Notes under the pieces: model-generated
The model's input: the letters and a program-made list of their open reading frames with translations, nothing else
Told to the model about the DNA's origin: nothing
Database searches by the model: none
DNA from: Enoplolaimus lenunculus
Lineage: Eukaryota; Nematoda; Enoplea; Enoplida; Thoracostomopsidae
Reading direction: 5' to 3'
DNA: 64,000 bases
Assembly: GCA_030248215.1 (NCBI GenBank)
Contig: JASANG010001382.1
Coordinates: 124,001-188,000 of the forward strand
Made by a program: the position numbers and the translations under genes
Shown here: piece by piece, positions 18,401-33,400 of the stretch
Numbering within the stretch: the stretch's first letter is position 1
How the letters are laid out: every line of letters begins with the position of its first letter

Positions 18401-21400
18401 GTATAGAAGCAAATTTGTATTTATGGATGTAGAAATCTGCTGGAACGCTGCCCAAAATACGTATGTGAGGCGTTTCAGCTTTAATATATAAATGTAATAT
18501 GTATACATACATGTACATATTAGATAACGTTAAATAATTTGTAGTGATATAGAGAGTCTAGAGTCTGGCTTAAAAACGTGTCTAACAAAGTGTTTGGTTG
18601 GTTGTCACGCGTTACATACGTATTTCATTTAATTCACATAAGTTGTTGCATATCCAGTCATTAGGTTGGTTTCTTCGAAACAATGTACTTATCGGGAACT
18701 GTTGGTGCTAACTTCAAATCGAAGCGTGGAAATTTGAGAGTTGATTGATACGCCACTGTTGTATAAGTGTTTTGGCACTGTTTCGTTGAAAACAGCCGCT
18801 TCCGTAAATAGAGCGGAGTCGAAAAAAAAATTTTCAAAATCGAACCATTTTTGGGCAAATGTGCGAATGGTTGGTGCGATATCGATTACGAGAAAGGCAC
18901 AAAATATTGTTGGAGTTGCTTCACAATTCAAAATATTTGTTGAGCAGGTATGTAACTCGGATTATATTCATAGCAGCGAAAATTTTGACTTTGCTGATTT
19001 TTCAAAACGAAACTTAGTCGTTTAAATGCTTTGCTAAATATGAAATTAAGGCTTCAGTGAATATTTTGGAAACGAGCCAGGTTATATTTAATTAGTATAT
19101 CTGGTTCGGCTTTGGCTTTAAACAAATCAGAAATTTTTAATTAATCACTTGTGATGGCAAAACTCAACGCGACTTGAGTCAGTAGCGTGGTGTTGTGTAA
19201 ATGATGCAATTAACTCGTTGAGCAGTGGTCCAGGGCAGTAGTTTCTCGGAAATATTGTTGGTCGCATAATGTGCATCTGTCTAGCGCGTATATTAATATG
19301 TACGTATGTATGCATACAACAGTGGTGTGTTGTCACGATTTCGTTTCAGGCGGACATAACCTGACAAAGCGCAACAGGAAATTACAAATACCGAAGCCAA
19401 GACCGGATACTTTAATAGCCGCCGGCAGCAACCGGATGTCGTTTTTTCCGGCGTTGTAACCCGAGCTGTATATCCGGGTGTATTTTGTTTTTACCTGTAG
19501 GAAAAGCTCGATTGTTCTGAAGTGTGTAAAATTGTCTATTTTTTGAAAGTGTCTACATTAATCTCGGGGGATATCACGTAGCTCCCCAGACGCGTTTCAT
19601 TGGATACGACCCTGGTGATATACATTTCAAATGCGTATATTCTTAGTATCTTATCTCGTTGAAAGTATACTATAAATTGGGATAAATTTGGCAACATTGA
19701 AAGTCAGTATTGCTAAGTATAAAAAATGAATCCAAAGTACACAAAATGCGACGCCATAATCTGTAGTATAGTAAGAGACAAAGCACGTAAGGGAAGCCGA
19801 TCTGGGACATTTTGGTGGAATGACGAAATCAATGCTACGTATGGAGTATTTTCAAAAATGAATCAGCATCGGTTAAAGTTTTCCGCCAGTGGAAAGAACA
19901 GGGGCGGAACAGTATTAAGAGCATATTTCTAAGCCTAAGCGTAAACATAAGCGTAAGAAAGAGCATATTAGGCAGAGAGACCGGAGCAGCGACCTTGAAA
20001 CCAGGTTTTCATTGAAATTGATGTTTCGGCCAAAATTCCTGTAAAACAATCAATAATTCCCGTTCTTGCAATTCAAAGGTTGCAAGAACCGGAATGTTAG
20101 CGGTTTTGTGTGCAAATTATTCATAATCATTAAAATATTGGTAGCTTTCGTCTTTGAAAAATTTAACAAATTTCAGGAAGGGACGCTTTCGTCGTATCAT
20201 TGCCCGTTGCATACGCCCCTGCAGATGTTGTTTTTTCATACATCTACAGTTAAGCTGAGTTTGGACTTGTGTATTTTGTTGTTACGTACAGGTTATATAT
20301 ATTAAACGTAAATGTGACCCGGTGGTGGGAACGTTTGATAATTCCGGTGGACACCGGAAGTGTTTGATTTGCCATTGGTGGATATTACTTAGTTCGAGCT
20401 CCGGTAGCATTTCATTGGGATTGGCGAACCAGTGTCTCTGCGTTTGATCTTTACGGGTCTTTGGAGTAGTCGGAAGTGATAGGACGTGTCTGGTATTCGT
20501 TGCTTACGTGTCAGTCACAGGGACCGTGAGACAAATACGCCCAGCTGCCGGACGGCGGCTTATGCCTTCGATAGCGGCGCTGGTCTGCTCGTGGCAGTTA
20601 TTATCATAAAACCGATGAATGTGTTGCATTGTTTTGTTTGCTAATTGCTTTTTTGTTGCAATATATTCTATATATTAGGCATTTTAACGTTGTATGTATA
20701 TTTGAATGTAGGTATAGAAGAGTACACTGCATTGTAATGTTGCTTTAATGAAGAGTGGATAACAAGAATGTGCAACTCTTGGGGTTCCGCATGGTACAAA
20801 ATGTACCACCGGGCGTTTCGTTTTTGGCCGACCCCCCCGTGTTTAGAGAGAGGGTGTCGCTGTCACATGCAATACCCCTAAATTAAACTATAAAGCGAAG
20901 CATATGGGGAGCATGTTTGACGCCGCATACATAAAGTGTCACGGTTCGCACCGGTTGTCCCCCCCCTGTAAATAAAGGGGGTTGGCCAAAAACGCAACGC
21001 GTGCCGGGTACATTCTTGTCTACGTTATTTTTTGAGCCAAATGTTAATCACGGCCGTGTTGTTTTGAACGGCCGTCGTTTGAAATTTGACAAAAAATCCC
21101 AAGGACTTGAGTCGTAATTGATTATATTTGTCTACTGATGTCACAGTAGATGCACTTTGCACAAGCGGCTATTTGACATTCGGGCGAAATGTTGTGTTGC
21201 GTCCGCTTAGCGCTGGAAGCATTGAAAACGTTGAATTAGTTTAGTGTAAGGCCGTCTAATGACGCTGCTAATTTTAAATTTTGAATTTGAATAATAGTCA
21301 TTCAGTAGGCTTATGCTTAGGTGTTGATTTAGGCTAAAAAATTCAAAAAAAAAGTCTTTTTGTGCAGGGATGATTATGTTGGAGGCGAAGTTGACACAAT

Positions 21401-24400
21401 TGAATAAAATCGGGATCAAAAGGTCAAACCGCTGAAATGCGGTGTCACTAAGCGGACGGAATGAAAAAAAGTTGGTTTGAATTTTTCAATTTTCGTTCAT
21501 CCAAAAGAGTCGGTCAAAACTGTTTCATGAATGGATGAAGCTTTGGGGTGGCGGTGTGCTTTGATATTAACGTCCTGGGTCGTCTGTCACCGTGCGGTAT
21601 TATCGTACGTGATTTACTCATGTGCACTGTTGTATGGTGACGGACGATGACGGACGGCGTCCCACGACAAGTATAGCGCCACCTTTAGTCTGGCTGTGTT
21701 CAGAAGCGTCCTTGATGCGGTAGATGCCGCCCCTGTCTGTTGCCAATCCCTGCCTGAATATATGTATCAAGCGAGGTGTAATACAGAAAGCTTGCGTATG
21801 AATTAATATAAAAATTCCGGCAAAATTTGACTTTCGATTCCGGTTCCGCCTGACTGCTGTTCCGATGCCGGAATTCTGATTTTTCCGTTATGATTTTTTA
21901 AGACGATTGAACTTTGATTTTGCTTGTTTCGTTTTGTTTCGTTCATTTGCAATTATTCTGCTTTTTTCTTAGTAAATATTCCGAGTTGTTACGTGTATTC
22001 CGTCCGCTATATAAATAATTTTTGCAGAAACAGTGAACAGTAGGGGAAACAGGCATACTACAGCAAGAGTTAAAAGTCGTACACCTTTAACTTTTTAATA
22101 CAATCACTAAAACTTAATTCCGATTCTGGTTCCGAAAGAAAAATTTGATTCCGATTCCGCTTCCGACAAAATCTAGTTCCGGTTGGAACCCTGTAATATA
22201 CACACGTCTAATTGACAGAGAATCTGTTTATGCAACGACCTTTCGTAGGCAACTTTGTTTGCCAGGAAAAGTTTTGGTTATAAACGGTTTCAAAGAAATT
22301 TTGATTTTAAGCGTGGATTAAAAGTGAAGGATCATGAAGTTGGACGACCCATCCAAACTTTACGTCTGACCTTGGGTTACAGCCATGATGTCGCTGCGAT
22401 CAGGGACGTTGCCAGGACCAGTGTTTCATTTTCGGATGGGATATGCTGCTGATGTAGAAGTTTTTGGGCAGAGAAAACGAGAATATTTGTTGGATCTTTC
22501 GGGTCCACAAAGGTTACCGTTACCCTCTCATCGACACCTTTTTTTGTGTCTCCGCAGAAATTTTGGTACGGGATATATGTCCCTAATACCATATCCCAAC
22601 TCCCCCAGATATGTGTATACGTACGTCCCTGGGTTTGGATTGTTTAAGGAGTAGTACTTTTTGGTATATTTCCAGGTGTTTTACGCAACGCCGATGTTTT
22701 CAAAAAATATATCCTGTGAATTTTGGTATTTTGAAAAATAGTCGTGTGTCATATGACGTGTTTGTAAACGTCATTGATGCGTACGATTGCGTCTGCAGTC
22801 ACAAGTACACGTGGCTTGCTTGACTTATATTTACTTGTAATATATATAACAATGTTTGTTGCTTGTGTTGTTGCCAAAACATAAGTACAGTGCCGGAGCA
22901 GACAGGGGTGGTGACTCCCCAAAACTCGCGAGCGAAACAAACGAGAAACCAGACGCATTTTAAAATGTCGGCGGTTTTGTGTTTCAACCGGTTAGGATGG
23001 TGGCCCTCCAAATGGGGGGGGGGGGGTATGATGAATGGTGGATGCTCCGGCAGTGATTGCTTGGTTTATATTTACTTGTTGTAATATATACATATACAAA
23101 TTAAGCCGGATGTTTATTGTTTGTGTTGTTGCCAAAACGTATGTAGGCTAGGATTTCGTGTCCGTAGGATGCAATTTCAGGTATTTATCAGGAGGAGTGG
23201 AATTTAAAAATTGTAAAACAACATTTGATTCGGTGCGATAAAGTTTTGGCCACGATTACTGGGCTGTGTTCGTTATTAAAAAGCATTTTAGTTCAAATTT
23301 GGTGTAATAAATTAAAATTAATTTGATGAACTATGCAACAGGGGATGGATCTTTTCCGTTATCCCCCCAGCTTTTTACATATTTGGGCTTCTCATGACGT
23401 CTCCTGATCATCATTCCACGCGTAGATTTGAATTTTTGAAAAATTCGATTTTTCAATGTCCCAAGGACCACATTTGAGACTAAAAAGATTTTTGTCAAAA
23501 AGTTTGACAAATTACGTACCATTCCATGGAGCATGCGGAGATGAGTCCAATGGTGTAAAAAATTTTGCAATTAGACGTCTGGCGAACGAGTAATGGTCAA
23601 ATAACTGATTTGGCACGCTGCCAACGATTTGGGTCGACGCCAAATCAGTTATTTGACGATAATTCTTTAACCAATTGTCTGTTTGCGAAAAATGTAACAC
23701 CATTGGAGTTATCTCCGCACGCTGCATGGATTGGTACGTAATTTGTCAAACTTTTTGACAAATTTTTTTGGTCCGAAGGGGGACCTTGGGACTTTAGGCG
23801 TAGAAGAATGATCAAAAGATGTTGTGAGAAGCTCAAATATGCAAAAATTTTCAAAATTGAACCATTTTTGGGCAAATGCGGGCTGGTGAGAGGATAACGC
23901 AAAAGACCCCAACAATGTTGCAACAGAGCTTCGTGATTCGGAGCAATGGATCCGAATTCGGTCAAATCGTGGACTCGGTGCTATCCCTGTTATACAGATC
24001 ACAATGTTTAACATTTTTGTTACACGTTACACGTGTGCCTAGTTACCAAACGTCCACAAGACAGTAGTACCGCCCCTTCGGGTTCGAGCGTCAAACTTCG
24101 ACTGAATGAGTGGTAAGAATGGTGGCGGTGGTGATTGCGAACGTTTCCCAAATGCCTGGCTGCTTAGGAATGAGAGTTGCATCCGGGTCCGGTTACTCCG
24201 GGTATTTTTTATCGAAAAATTCCGGATCCGGGTACGGGTCCGGGTCCGTCTTTTCATAACAGACAAAACGACCGGAACAAAATTAGCTTATGCTATAGAA
24301 TGTGTAATTGGATGCGAAATGAAATAGAAAATATTCATGCGGGAAAGGCGTTAATCGGTTGTCCTGGCTGTCGCCTTCAAAATTGGCGTCATTGGTCTGG

Positions 24401-27400
24401 TTCAGTTAAATTAATCTTTGTATAAATAGAAATTTTCCAGTTGTTTGTTGTGTTATATATCAGATCTTACGTAATGTATATATTATATATATTTATATGT
24501 ATATAATTGATGATATCAGCTGATTTTTCAAACAACACATTTTGTTTATGTTACGGCGGTTTGTACCCGCGGTTGGCTGGAGCCCAAGCCAGTGTCGGAA
24601 ATCAGCTGGTTTGCCAGAAAAACAATTATTGGATTTTGTGTGCGTTATGTGGTGTTTTGTGTAGTTTGAAATTTAATAACACGCCCGTAGCCAGCTAACC
24701 TTGCAAGGGGGGGCTAACAATAATTAGGAGGGGCGTTCAACCGGTTTTCAATGAGTTATAAGCAAGGTTGAACATTTTGTTGGGGCGCCAAAATTTTTCC
24801 AGGGCGGTGGCCGAGTCCCCCCTGGGTCCCTTCTTGGCTTTCAGGTCCACTTGGCAAAGGCTTCATTGAAAGCACACAAGGATGCTAAACAATTTTACAG
24901 GGGATGAAGATGGAATTATGACAGTTGAAGCACACGACGGTCAGTCACCCACAACATGGGTCCATCGACTGTGAATAGTCACCATATCAAATGGGTGGCG
25001 TAATAGGGGTTGAAATATAAGGACATAATAAAAGTACCCCCGTTTTCTTCTAATGCTCTTCACACACACACACACCAAAAAGTGTCGCGTGAATGGTGGT
25101 TTAAAAAATCGGCACTTTCTGATGTGTGTGTGAAGAATTAGAAGATTTATGGCGAAACGTGGGGGTACACAGTGGGTTATTTTGTAATTTTGTATAGCAT
25201 CCGACTGGTGCAGTAGTTTTTTGTTACGTACCAGGGGTTTCGATGGGAAAATAAGTGTGGAATGTGGATCAGCTGATAACCGACTGACTTGAAATCAGAC
25301 TCTGGAAGTGTTTATGTGTTATGGATACGTTTATATGTATATATGTGTATATCTAGATTTATGTGAATACAGGGAAGTATATAGTAGTATGAAAATGTGC
25401 AATTGTTTTTGTAAAATATACTAGTAATCCGTAGTTGTACACATGTGCATCTCTCGTGTTATACTGGGTATTGGCATATGTTCAAAAGTTTGCTGGAATG
25501 TTGCCAAAAATACGTATGTGGGATGTTCCAGCTTTAATATATAGATATGTCGCGTTTACAGCTGAACTCCATAATTGGGAAGTAGTAACACAATTTGAAG
25601 TATATGTATGTACAGTTGTTGGTGGGGGAAGGGTATCAGAGTCTTTTCGCTTATCCTTCCAGCCAGCAGCCAGCCATTGCCCTAAAATGGTTGGAGTTTG
25701 AAAATTTTTGCATATTAAACTTTTCTTAATTTCCGTATTCATTTCGTATCAAAATTTGCATTTTCAAAAAAACCGTTTTTGTTTTCGGTCTCATACTCTC
25801 CGCTTGGACCTAAATAAGAATTATTTGCGAAATAGTTCAACAGTTTTTGAACCATTACGTCATGATTTGTCGCGACGAGTCGAATGGTGTGAAATTTAAT
25901 ATCGTCCGCTGATCATCACTCAATGAGTTTTATACAAATATAATAACTGGTTTGACGCGTTTCCGAACCGTTCACCGCGACTCAAACAGTTATTCGATAA
26001 TAACTCGCAGTGTTGGCGGGCAGTTGCCGATAAATTTCACACGATTCGATTCAGCTCGACAAGCTGTGTCCCAGTGGTATCTAAAACTGGTAAAGTAGAT
26101 CACAAAAACTGATCGGTCTCAACGGGTGGGATATTGAAACCGAAAAAAATCGAATGTTTTGAAAATTCAAAGTTCGATATGGAATGAATAGGGGGAGCTT
26201 ATGAGAAGCTTAAATATGCAAAAAAAAATTGTTTTTGAAATTTCATCATTTTCGATCAAATGCTACGCACCTGTACTGGAAAAGTATTAAAAATTTACCG
26301 GAACCGGAAGTTGAAACAATGCCGGAACCGGAACCAGAAATGCCGGTTGCTTGCACGCTGATACCATCGTAGTCAATACGTAATTACATGTGTTTAGTCA
26401 ACGTAAGGCCTAAGGGTTGCGCTATACTTTTGTTGACGAGTGACGACGTCCGTCACCCGTATGGCGCCGTCCGTCACCCGTACAGCGCCGTCCGTCACCC
26501 GTATGGCGCCGTCCGTCACCCGTATGGCGCCGTCCGTCACCCGTATGGCGCCGTCCGTCACCCGTATGGCGCCGTCCGTCACCCGTACGGCACCGTCCGT
26601 CACCCGTACGGCGCCGTCCGTCACCCGTACGGCACCGTCCGTCACCCGTACGGCGCCGTCCGTCACCCGTACGGCGCCGTCCGTCACCCGTATGGCGCCG
26701 TCCGTCACCCGTATGGCGCCGTCCGTCACCCGTACGGCGCCGTCCGTCACCCGTACGGCGCCGTCCGTCACCCGATGGCGCCCCCCCCCCCCCGCGTCCG
26801 TCACCCGTACGGCGCCGTCCGTCACCCGTACGGCACCGTCCGTCACCCGTACGGCGCCGTCCGTCACCCGTACGGCGCCGTCCGTCACCCGTATGGCGCC
26901 GTCCGGTACCTGTACCGTGCCGTGTCGTTACCGTGCGGTATCGTACGCAAATAACTGACACGTACGATAACGGATGGTGACGGACGGGGCGCCGTACGGA
27001 TGTCGCACAGTGGCAGACGGCGCCGGACGTCAACTATCAACGCAACCCTTAATGATATTTCGATATACTCGACAGTGATGTTTGGGTTAATAATTTCTTT
27101 TCGTTGCCAGAAAAATGGTCTGTAGCCGAATTTAAATGCGAGTTACGTATTACGTACAGATACATACGTATATTATATACATTACTTATGCATCCATTGT
27201 ATGTTAGGTAAAATATGTGAAAAGCAATCCCACAATTCCACCTGGATCGTAATGTAAAGGCAGATCAGGGATGGAAGTGTCGGTCTCGGTTTTCTTGCGT
27301 CTCGGTGGTTTGGAACCGAGGCCAGAAGTCGAAGATATTCAGCAAGTGTATTGTTGGAGTGATACCTGATAAATAACATTTTGCTGTTAATCGAATAAAT

Positions 27401-30400
27401 TTTCATAGTTACGCAATGATTGTGAGCAAACCTGCTGAAAATACACGAAAAATATGAAAAACGCAAAACAACTTCGAAAAAAACCATTAGGAATAAAATA
27501 TTTTGAAAATTTTCAATTGAAAATTTTCAATTTTCTCGGTGATGACCAAAAATTAACAGAAACCGGGACTTTCCGTTGCCGGTCTCGGTAGTCAAGTCTC
27601 AGGCTCGGTTTTTAACCGAAATCGCCCATCCCTGAGGTAGGCATTGATTCCCAAAAACTGTAAAAAAAAATACAATTCAAACCAAGGCGGAACCGGAATT
27701 ACAATTTACCGGAACACAGAACCAAAACCGGAATTTGGAAAAATTACCGGAAGCGGAAACGGAAAACGAAAAATACATATCGCCGAAAAATTCATTTTAA
27801 TTTTGTTTTTGCAATATTATTGGTAAAATAACCCTTAGTTGGAGATAGGTGTTCACTTTATTCGCTGTATTTAAAATTTTCATAATCCACAGAAGCGAAA
27901 TCTACCGTTGATGGTGTGTTTCGGCGATTGTCAAGGTTTGCACACCGGATCCGGAAGGTGAAAATATGCCGGAACCGGAATTTCGGTTGCACCCTGATTC
28001 AAACCCATAGCCGCGTTTGCAAACAATCGTTTTAAAATTTGCAGTTGCAAAAACTTGCACACAAGTGTGAATACGACTTTGTCAACTTATTAAAATGTTG
28101 CGCATTTTGTTGATTACAGCGTTACATCGACGGTGGCTGGTCGGACAATTTGCCCGTTCTCGACTCGCATACAATCACAGTGAGTCCGTTCTCAGGCGAA
28201 TCCGACATTTGTCCACAAGACATCGATTCAGCGTCGTATTTGTCGATCCATCTCACCAATACGCATATTCGGTTCAATTGCAACAATTTGTTCCGGTTTT
28301 CGGTCGCTCTGTTTCCGCCACATCCGGAAATCCTGTCCGAGTTGTGTCGGCAAGGATTTCAGGATGCGTTGCGGTTTTTGATGAAGCGAAGTGAGTGCCG
28401 TGTGAAGGGGACGTTTGAGAAATGCAATGTTGGTTAGGGAGAAGATTTGTTGGGGCTAAGGATGATGGGTTTGGTTCATTGTGAGGTTTACACGATTTGT
28501 GTGCTGGTTAAGCAGTGTTGTCTAGTCACGGAGCGATGATTTCGACACGTTTATCACAATGAGGTTTGTAGTGTACCAACAAACTGGCTGACTAAGTGTT
28601 TTCCACCGAATTTCAAAGCGGGTGGTGGTGGTTCTACGCACTTGAAAGTGTTGCACATTGCTGTCATTAGTTTTTGGGTTTCTGCCAGCAAGAAGCAACC
28701 AAACATCCGGTTGCGGTTTAACGACCGGTGAAAAATCAAACATCTGGTTTAAAAATCCGAATGCGTTGGGTCGCACAATGAACGAGATGGGAGGCACGCG
28801 TGCTTTTAATCTCAAGCAAAAGATTATTGTGTACACTTAATATTATGTCTGGGGTGGTTTTGTATATATATATTCACCAGGGTGCAACCGGAATTACAAT
28901 TTACCGGAACCGGAACCGGAATTTGAAAATTTTACAGGAACCGGAACCGGAAAGTGAAAAATGCATTTCACCAAAAATTTCATTTTAATCTTATTTTTTG
29001 CTCTATTATTTGTGAAATAACCTTAGTCGAACATCGGTATTTATTTTATTTGTTGTATTTTAGATTTTCGTCGTCGACTGAAGTGAAATCCACCATCAAT
29101 GGCTTATATTCGGAATACAAGTGGCTTTCTAAAGAGATTCTTAAAAATTAGCAAAGTTAAGAAAACGGCCAAATTATAACACCGGAATTTTTAAATCCGG
29201 TAAAAATTTACCGGAACCGGAACCGGAATTCCGGTTGCACCCTGAATTATTCACATATGCATTGTTAACCAATGTTTTATGTTATCGCTAAGTAATAATT
29301 TCAGATTTGGTGTCGTGTACACGATGCATATCGATACGCTCAAGTATTACAATACCAACAACAACACATCACGCGTCAGAAGCCGCAGATCATTGCTATC
29401 GGTCGGCGAATCGAAATCATCCAGCGGTGAGTGAAATTCCGAAATACTATTACAATTATCACCATCATCATCATCATCAACAACAACAACAGCTTCATCA
29501 TAATCATCACGACCCATGGGCTCCTTTGGAACCGTCGGAGATGGCGGCGACGACTGCGTCAAGCGGTCGCCGCCGATCGACGGTGGTGATGATCGATCAC
29601 GATAGCGATAGCGATGATCGAGCGGCGATGCCGGCGACAACATCAAATGCTTTCGATGCATCGACACCGTTTGATGTTGAAGGCGCCGCCAAACGCCACG
29701 GTCAGTTTGTTAGAATCGATAACGAATTTGCCAACGAGTATCGGCCGTCTGGCGGTGCCGGTGCTCAGCATCAAATCCCTTCAGTTGGGGTCGCTGCCGC
29801 TGCTACGACCAGTTGTTGCGATATGGCTGCGACTGGAGCAAAAAGCGCAACCCAACATGCGGCACTTGTCGCCGAGAGTCGGGCGTGTGGCGCTGGCCAT
29901 CAAACACACACGGCGACAAACGTTCTCGACGGCGATGATTGTGCCGAATGCCGCGCAGTAGCAGCACGAGCCCCGGCAACAGGCCTGCCAAGAATAGTGA
30001 AAGAAAGTGAGTAGAAATTTATTGGAAGGCAGATGGGAAGTCAGTGTTTCAGTAGACTTAATGTTTCGTAATACTCAGTCATTTCGCTGGTGAAATTATT
30101 TTCTTTTGCAATACTTTTAAACCTTTGAGCTATAGAGTTGTGTTGGTAACTGAAGCAAAACGCATTGGTATTTTTTATCTTGGGCATAAATAAAGTCAAA
30201 AGAAGTAGAATGAATTGTTTGTGGATAAATTGGGTAGTAAAATAACAGGGTCGCAAGTGAGGTTTTTACCGAAACGAGGATTTTGTTGTCGCTGTGCTCG
30301 CGGGTTCAACAACAACGCGTTAATGCGTATTGTCGGTATATTATGTGCATGGTAAATCTATGTAAAATCAAAAACAATGTCATACATGTGCAGATGCCCA

Positions 30401-33400
30401 TACGGGCATAAAAAGTTGTTAGACGTGCCGGGTGGAGTAACTTTTGATTCGAAGCCAAAAAGTCTGAGGTTCGATTCCAGGTGTGGTCTTAAACTTTCTG
30501 AAAACCTTCCGACTGGCGTCATGCAGACTATTTAGTTGTGACACATGTTTACTATTGAAAATAATGTATTGTTTTAGCATTGGCGTATTCTCAAGAGCTC
30601 GAGAATACCCCACTGAGTTATCTGTTTGGCCTACGCGCGGTCAAATGGCTCCGTTATATTACACTTCCGTGGGTGATTCCAGTAGAATTCGCAATTGCAG
30701 CCTGCGTCAGGTACTTGAAACCGATTTATTTAGCGTTGTTATGTTGCAAATAAAAACTGAGGAATGCCAACGTTAATGCGTGATTAGAAAGTTTAATTTA
30801 TTCGCTCATGTTACTTTAAGGGGCGTCCAGGTTTTTGGTGGGTCCATAAAAGAGTAGGATTAGATTCTAGATTACATTTTTTGCTGAGGCTTAGGCTTAG
30901 GAACACATTTTTGCAACGCTTAAGCTTAGGCTTAGGCTTAGGAATACGCTTAATCTACTGTTACGCCCCTTAGAGTAACATTGGCCAATTTATTTATGTT
31001 GTGTTCGGCAGAAATGCATCGCACTACAGATGTGTAACTCACAGGATGTGACAGAATATCCGGTTCCGGAAAGACTCTTTTGTATGGTTATTGGTGTATT
31101 TTTCAGGATTCTGCGATGGCTTCCAAGTTTACCCAGCGACGTGAAATGGCTCGTTTCGCGAATTTCCGACGTTGTACAGTTTGTTATGGACGAAATTGAT
31201 GAGCGACGTCATAAATATAGTGCAAGGTTAGTGTCATTAGCACATACTTGCTAGCTATGTAATTATAAAAAAGTATAACACAACCCTTAATGTTGTTAGG
31301 AGGTAACTTAGTGATAAAATTATAACAACATTAAGTAAAATTTAGCTGTTATGGGCAGGTTGAAGACACCGTGGCTTATTTTGAAATTCTGCGTTCAATA
31401 ATAGAGTCCGAACTGTGCTGTGTTCAATCAATATGTAAAACCTCAGTGTTGTGTTTATCTTACTATCTCAAATTCTGAAACGGTGGTATTTGGACATCAT
31501 TGAATTTAAAAACCAATTGCTAATATTTTTAGATTCTCGTGCCAGCTCGCAATCACTGACATGTACAGCTCAACACGGTCAGCAACAGACGTTGAAAGCA
31601 ACACGCAAAGCCGGCGAACGCCTGAAGGACTCGAACATCGGCAAAATCAAGATGCGACAAAATCGACAACTTGGGTTCATAATGAAAGCGATATTGGCAC
31701 GATACCGGCCATTTCGACTTTGGCGGACGATGCTGCTCGGTCACACGTTCAAACGGCTCAAGCGAACGCTATTGCGACTACGACGGCGACGTCTGGGACT
31801 GCTCGCAGCCGTAGTGGAGCATCAACCATGACAAGTTCTTCCCCATCGTGTTCGAATCCACACTGTCGAGTTCATTTTCAGCCGACCACCGTGATCAGAC
31901 ACGGCGATTCAGGCGATACCGCCGCTGCGCCATTTTTGCCGCCACCAACAGCGGCTCGAAGTCGTCATCCGTCGTTCGATCGTAGCGGTTCGGAATATAC
32001 CGTTTCCGAGGTCAATTTTGGTTTTTCGATGGATATCAACCGGTTTCAGTCTGTAGAAACGGCAGCGGTGGTTGATCGGCTGAACGAACTCGTCGACGAC
32101 ATTGCCGACGAGCATGGCAGCGCTCTCGCGGCGACTAAAGATTTTGTTGCCGTCGCCGAGCGACTTGAACGCGCTGGACTGGATTCGGTATTTTTTGCCG
32201 GTTCGACCGCTACCGGAGCCGGATCAACGGCCAATGGTGCGTCAACCGGGGCCGCATCCGTTTTTCGAGGCGACGTCGATGAAACGGTAGAAGCGATACC
32301 GACAGCGTCATTGGAGCCCACCGTGCTCACTGGTGGTGGCAATCCAGTACTTAGACAACTAGACCACCTAGATATGGGCGTGGTACTGCGTAATGGACAT
32401 CGGCAGGCGTCGCCACGGTCGTTTGCCGCCGGACTGTCGCCACGGTCGTATACTGCCGACCCAATAGGCAGTCCAGGGTTTATTGATGGACCGCCTAGCT
32501 GGGATATGAATGCACATGCGGGAACAGCTGCAAGTTGCAATGATAGCGGTCGCCCACTGTCCGGATTTTGGTCGCGTGGAGCGCGAAGTGGCGCTGGAAG
32601 AGCGGCTGGGTCGCATTGCTCGCTTCCCGGGTCGCAGTCTGGATCGATTATGGATTTGAGCAGTGCAGTTACTGCTGGAACGAGTGCCTTCCCGCTGCAA
32701 CGAAGCAGGACGCCGTCCGAGTTGGGATCGACGAAAAATTTGGCCGCAACATCAACAACAACGATCGACAATGCAGACGCATTTGAAGCGGTTCTTGAAA
32801 GCACTCGACGACATGAAGCGCTACTGTCATATTTCTATTTGGACGATAATAACGAATTGAGAGTGACTGAGATTTTTGGATCGAAAGTGAAGCCTGTTGG
32901 AACCAAGACGTCGCAACCAATCGCTCCAGGGGATTATTACACTGCCAGTTCCTCCGATGCTGGCATCGGCGCTCGAAACAATTCCGTCGAGAGTGGAAAC
33001 AATGAACGCAAGATAAGCGCACCTGCCAGGGGAAAGGCATCGGCAGGTGCCTCGAGGTCAGGAGCCACTGAGCCGCAGTCTACCATGGCGGCGTGGACTC
33101 GAAGTTCGAGCACGTCAGCGCTGTATCGCTCAACAGCGAGCGGAGCCGGCACTCCAGCGAGTGCCAGACAGACAGTTAGCGAATTGGCCGCTGGTGATCC
33201 GACCGGCAATCAGCAACCGAGTCTGGCGCTATCGGCGTTGGTTGGTTCGACTCGATATCGAGGGACACTTCGCCGGCAACGGCAATCGAAACTTCGAGAT
33301 TATTGGAATTCTATGACCTCATCGGGATTGTATCGGTCAGTGTCATTCCATCAACAACGGATGCCCGAAGAAAGATCGGGGTCGACCAATGCTGCTTTTC

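Noticed and set aside
18741-19459. Two-exon plus-strand gene (GTATGT donor at 18949, GTTTCAG acceptor at about 19350, frame ending SFFPAL)
   Set aside because: The phases at the two borders do not match and the middle contains a dispersed repeat also found near 23850.
22377-22592. Minus frame with [19 protein letters not shown]
   Set aside because: It reads like protein but has no splice borders, no recognised family and an equally open opposite strand.
26388-27033. Four overlapping 160-200 residue frames (RHPYGAV, GDGRRRT and similar)
   Set aside because: They come from the 21-bp array inside a MITE; both strands and several frames are open equally.
32046-32804. 252-residue minus-strand frame opposite lipase exon 8
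   Set aside because: It is a shadow of the GC-rich coding strand; the plus frame is longer and joins in phase to exon 7.
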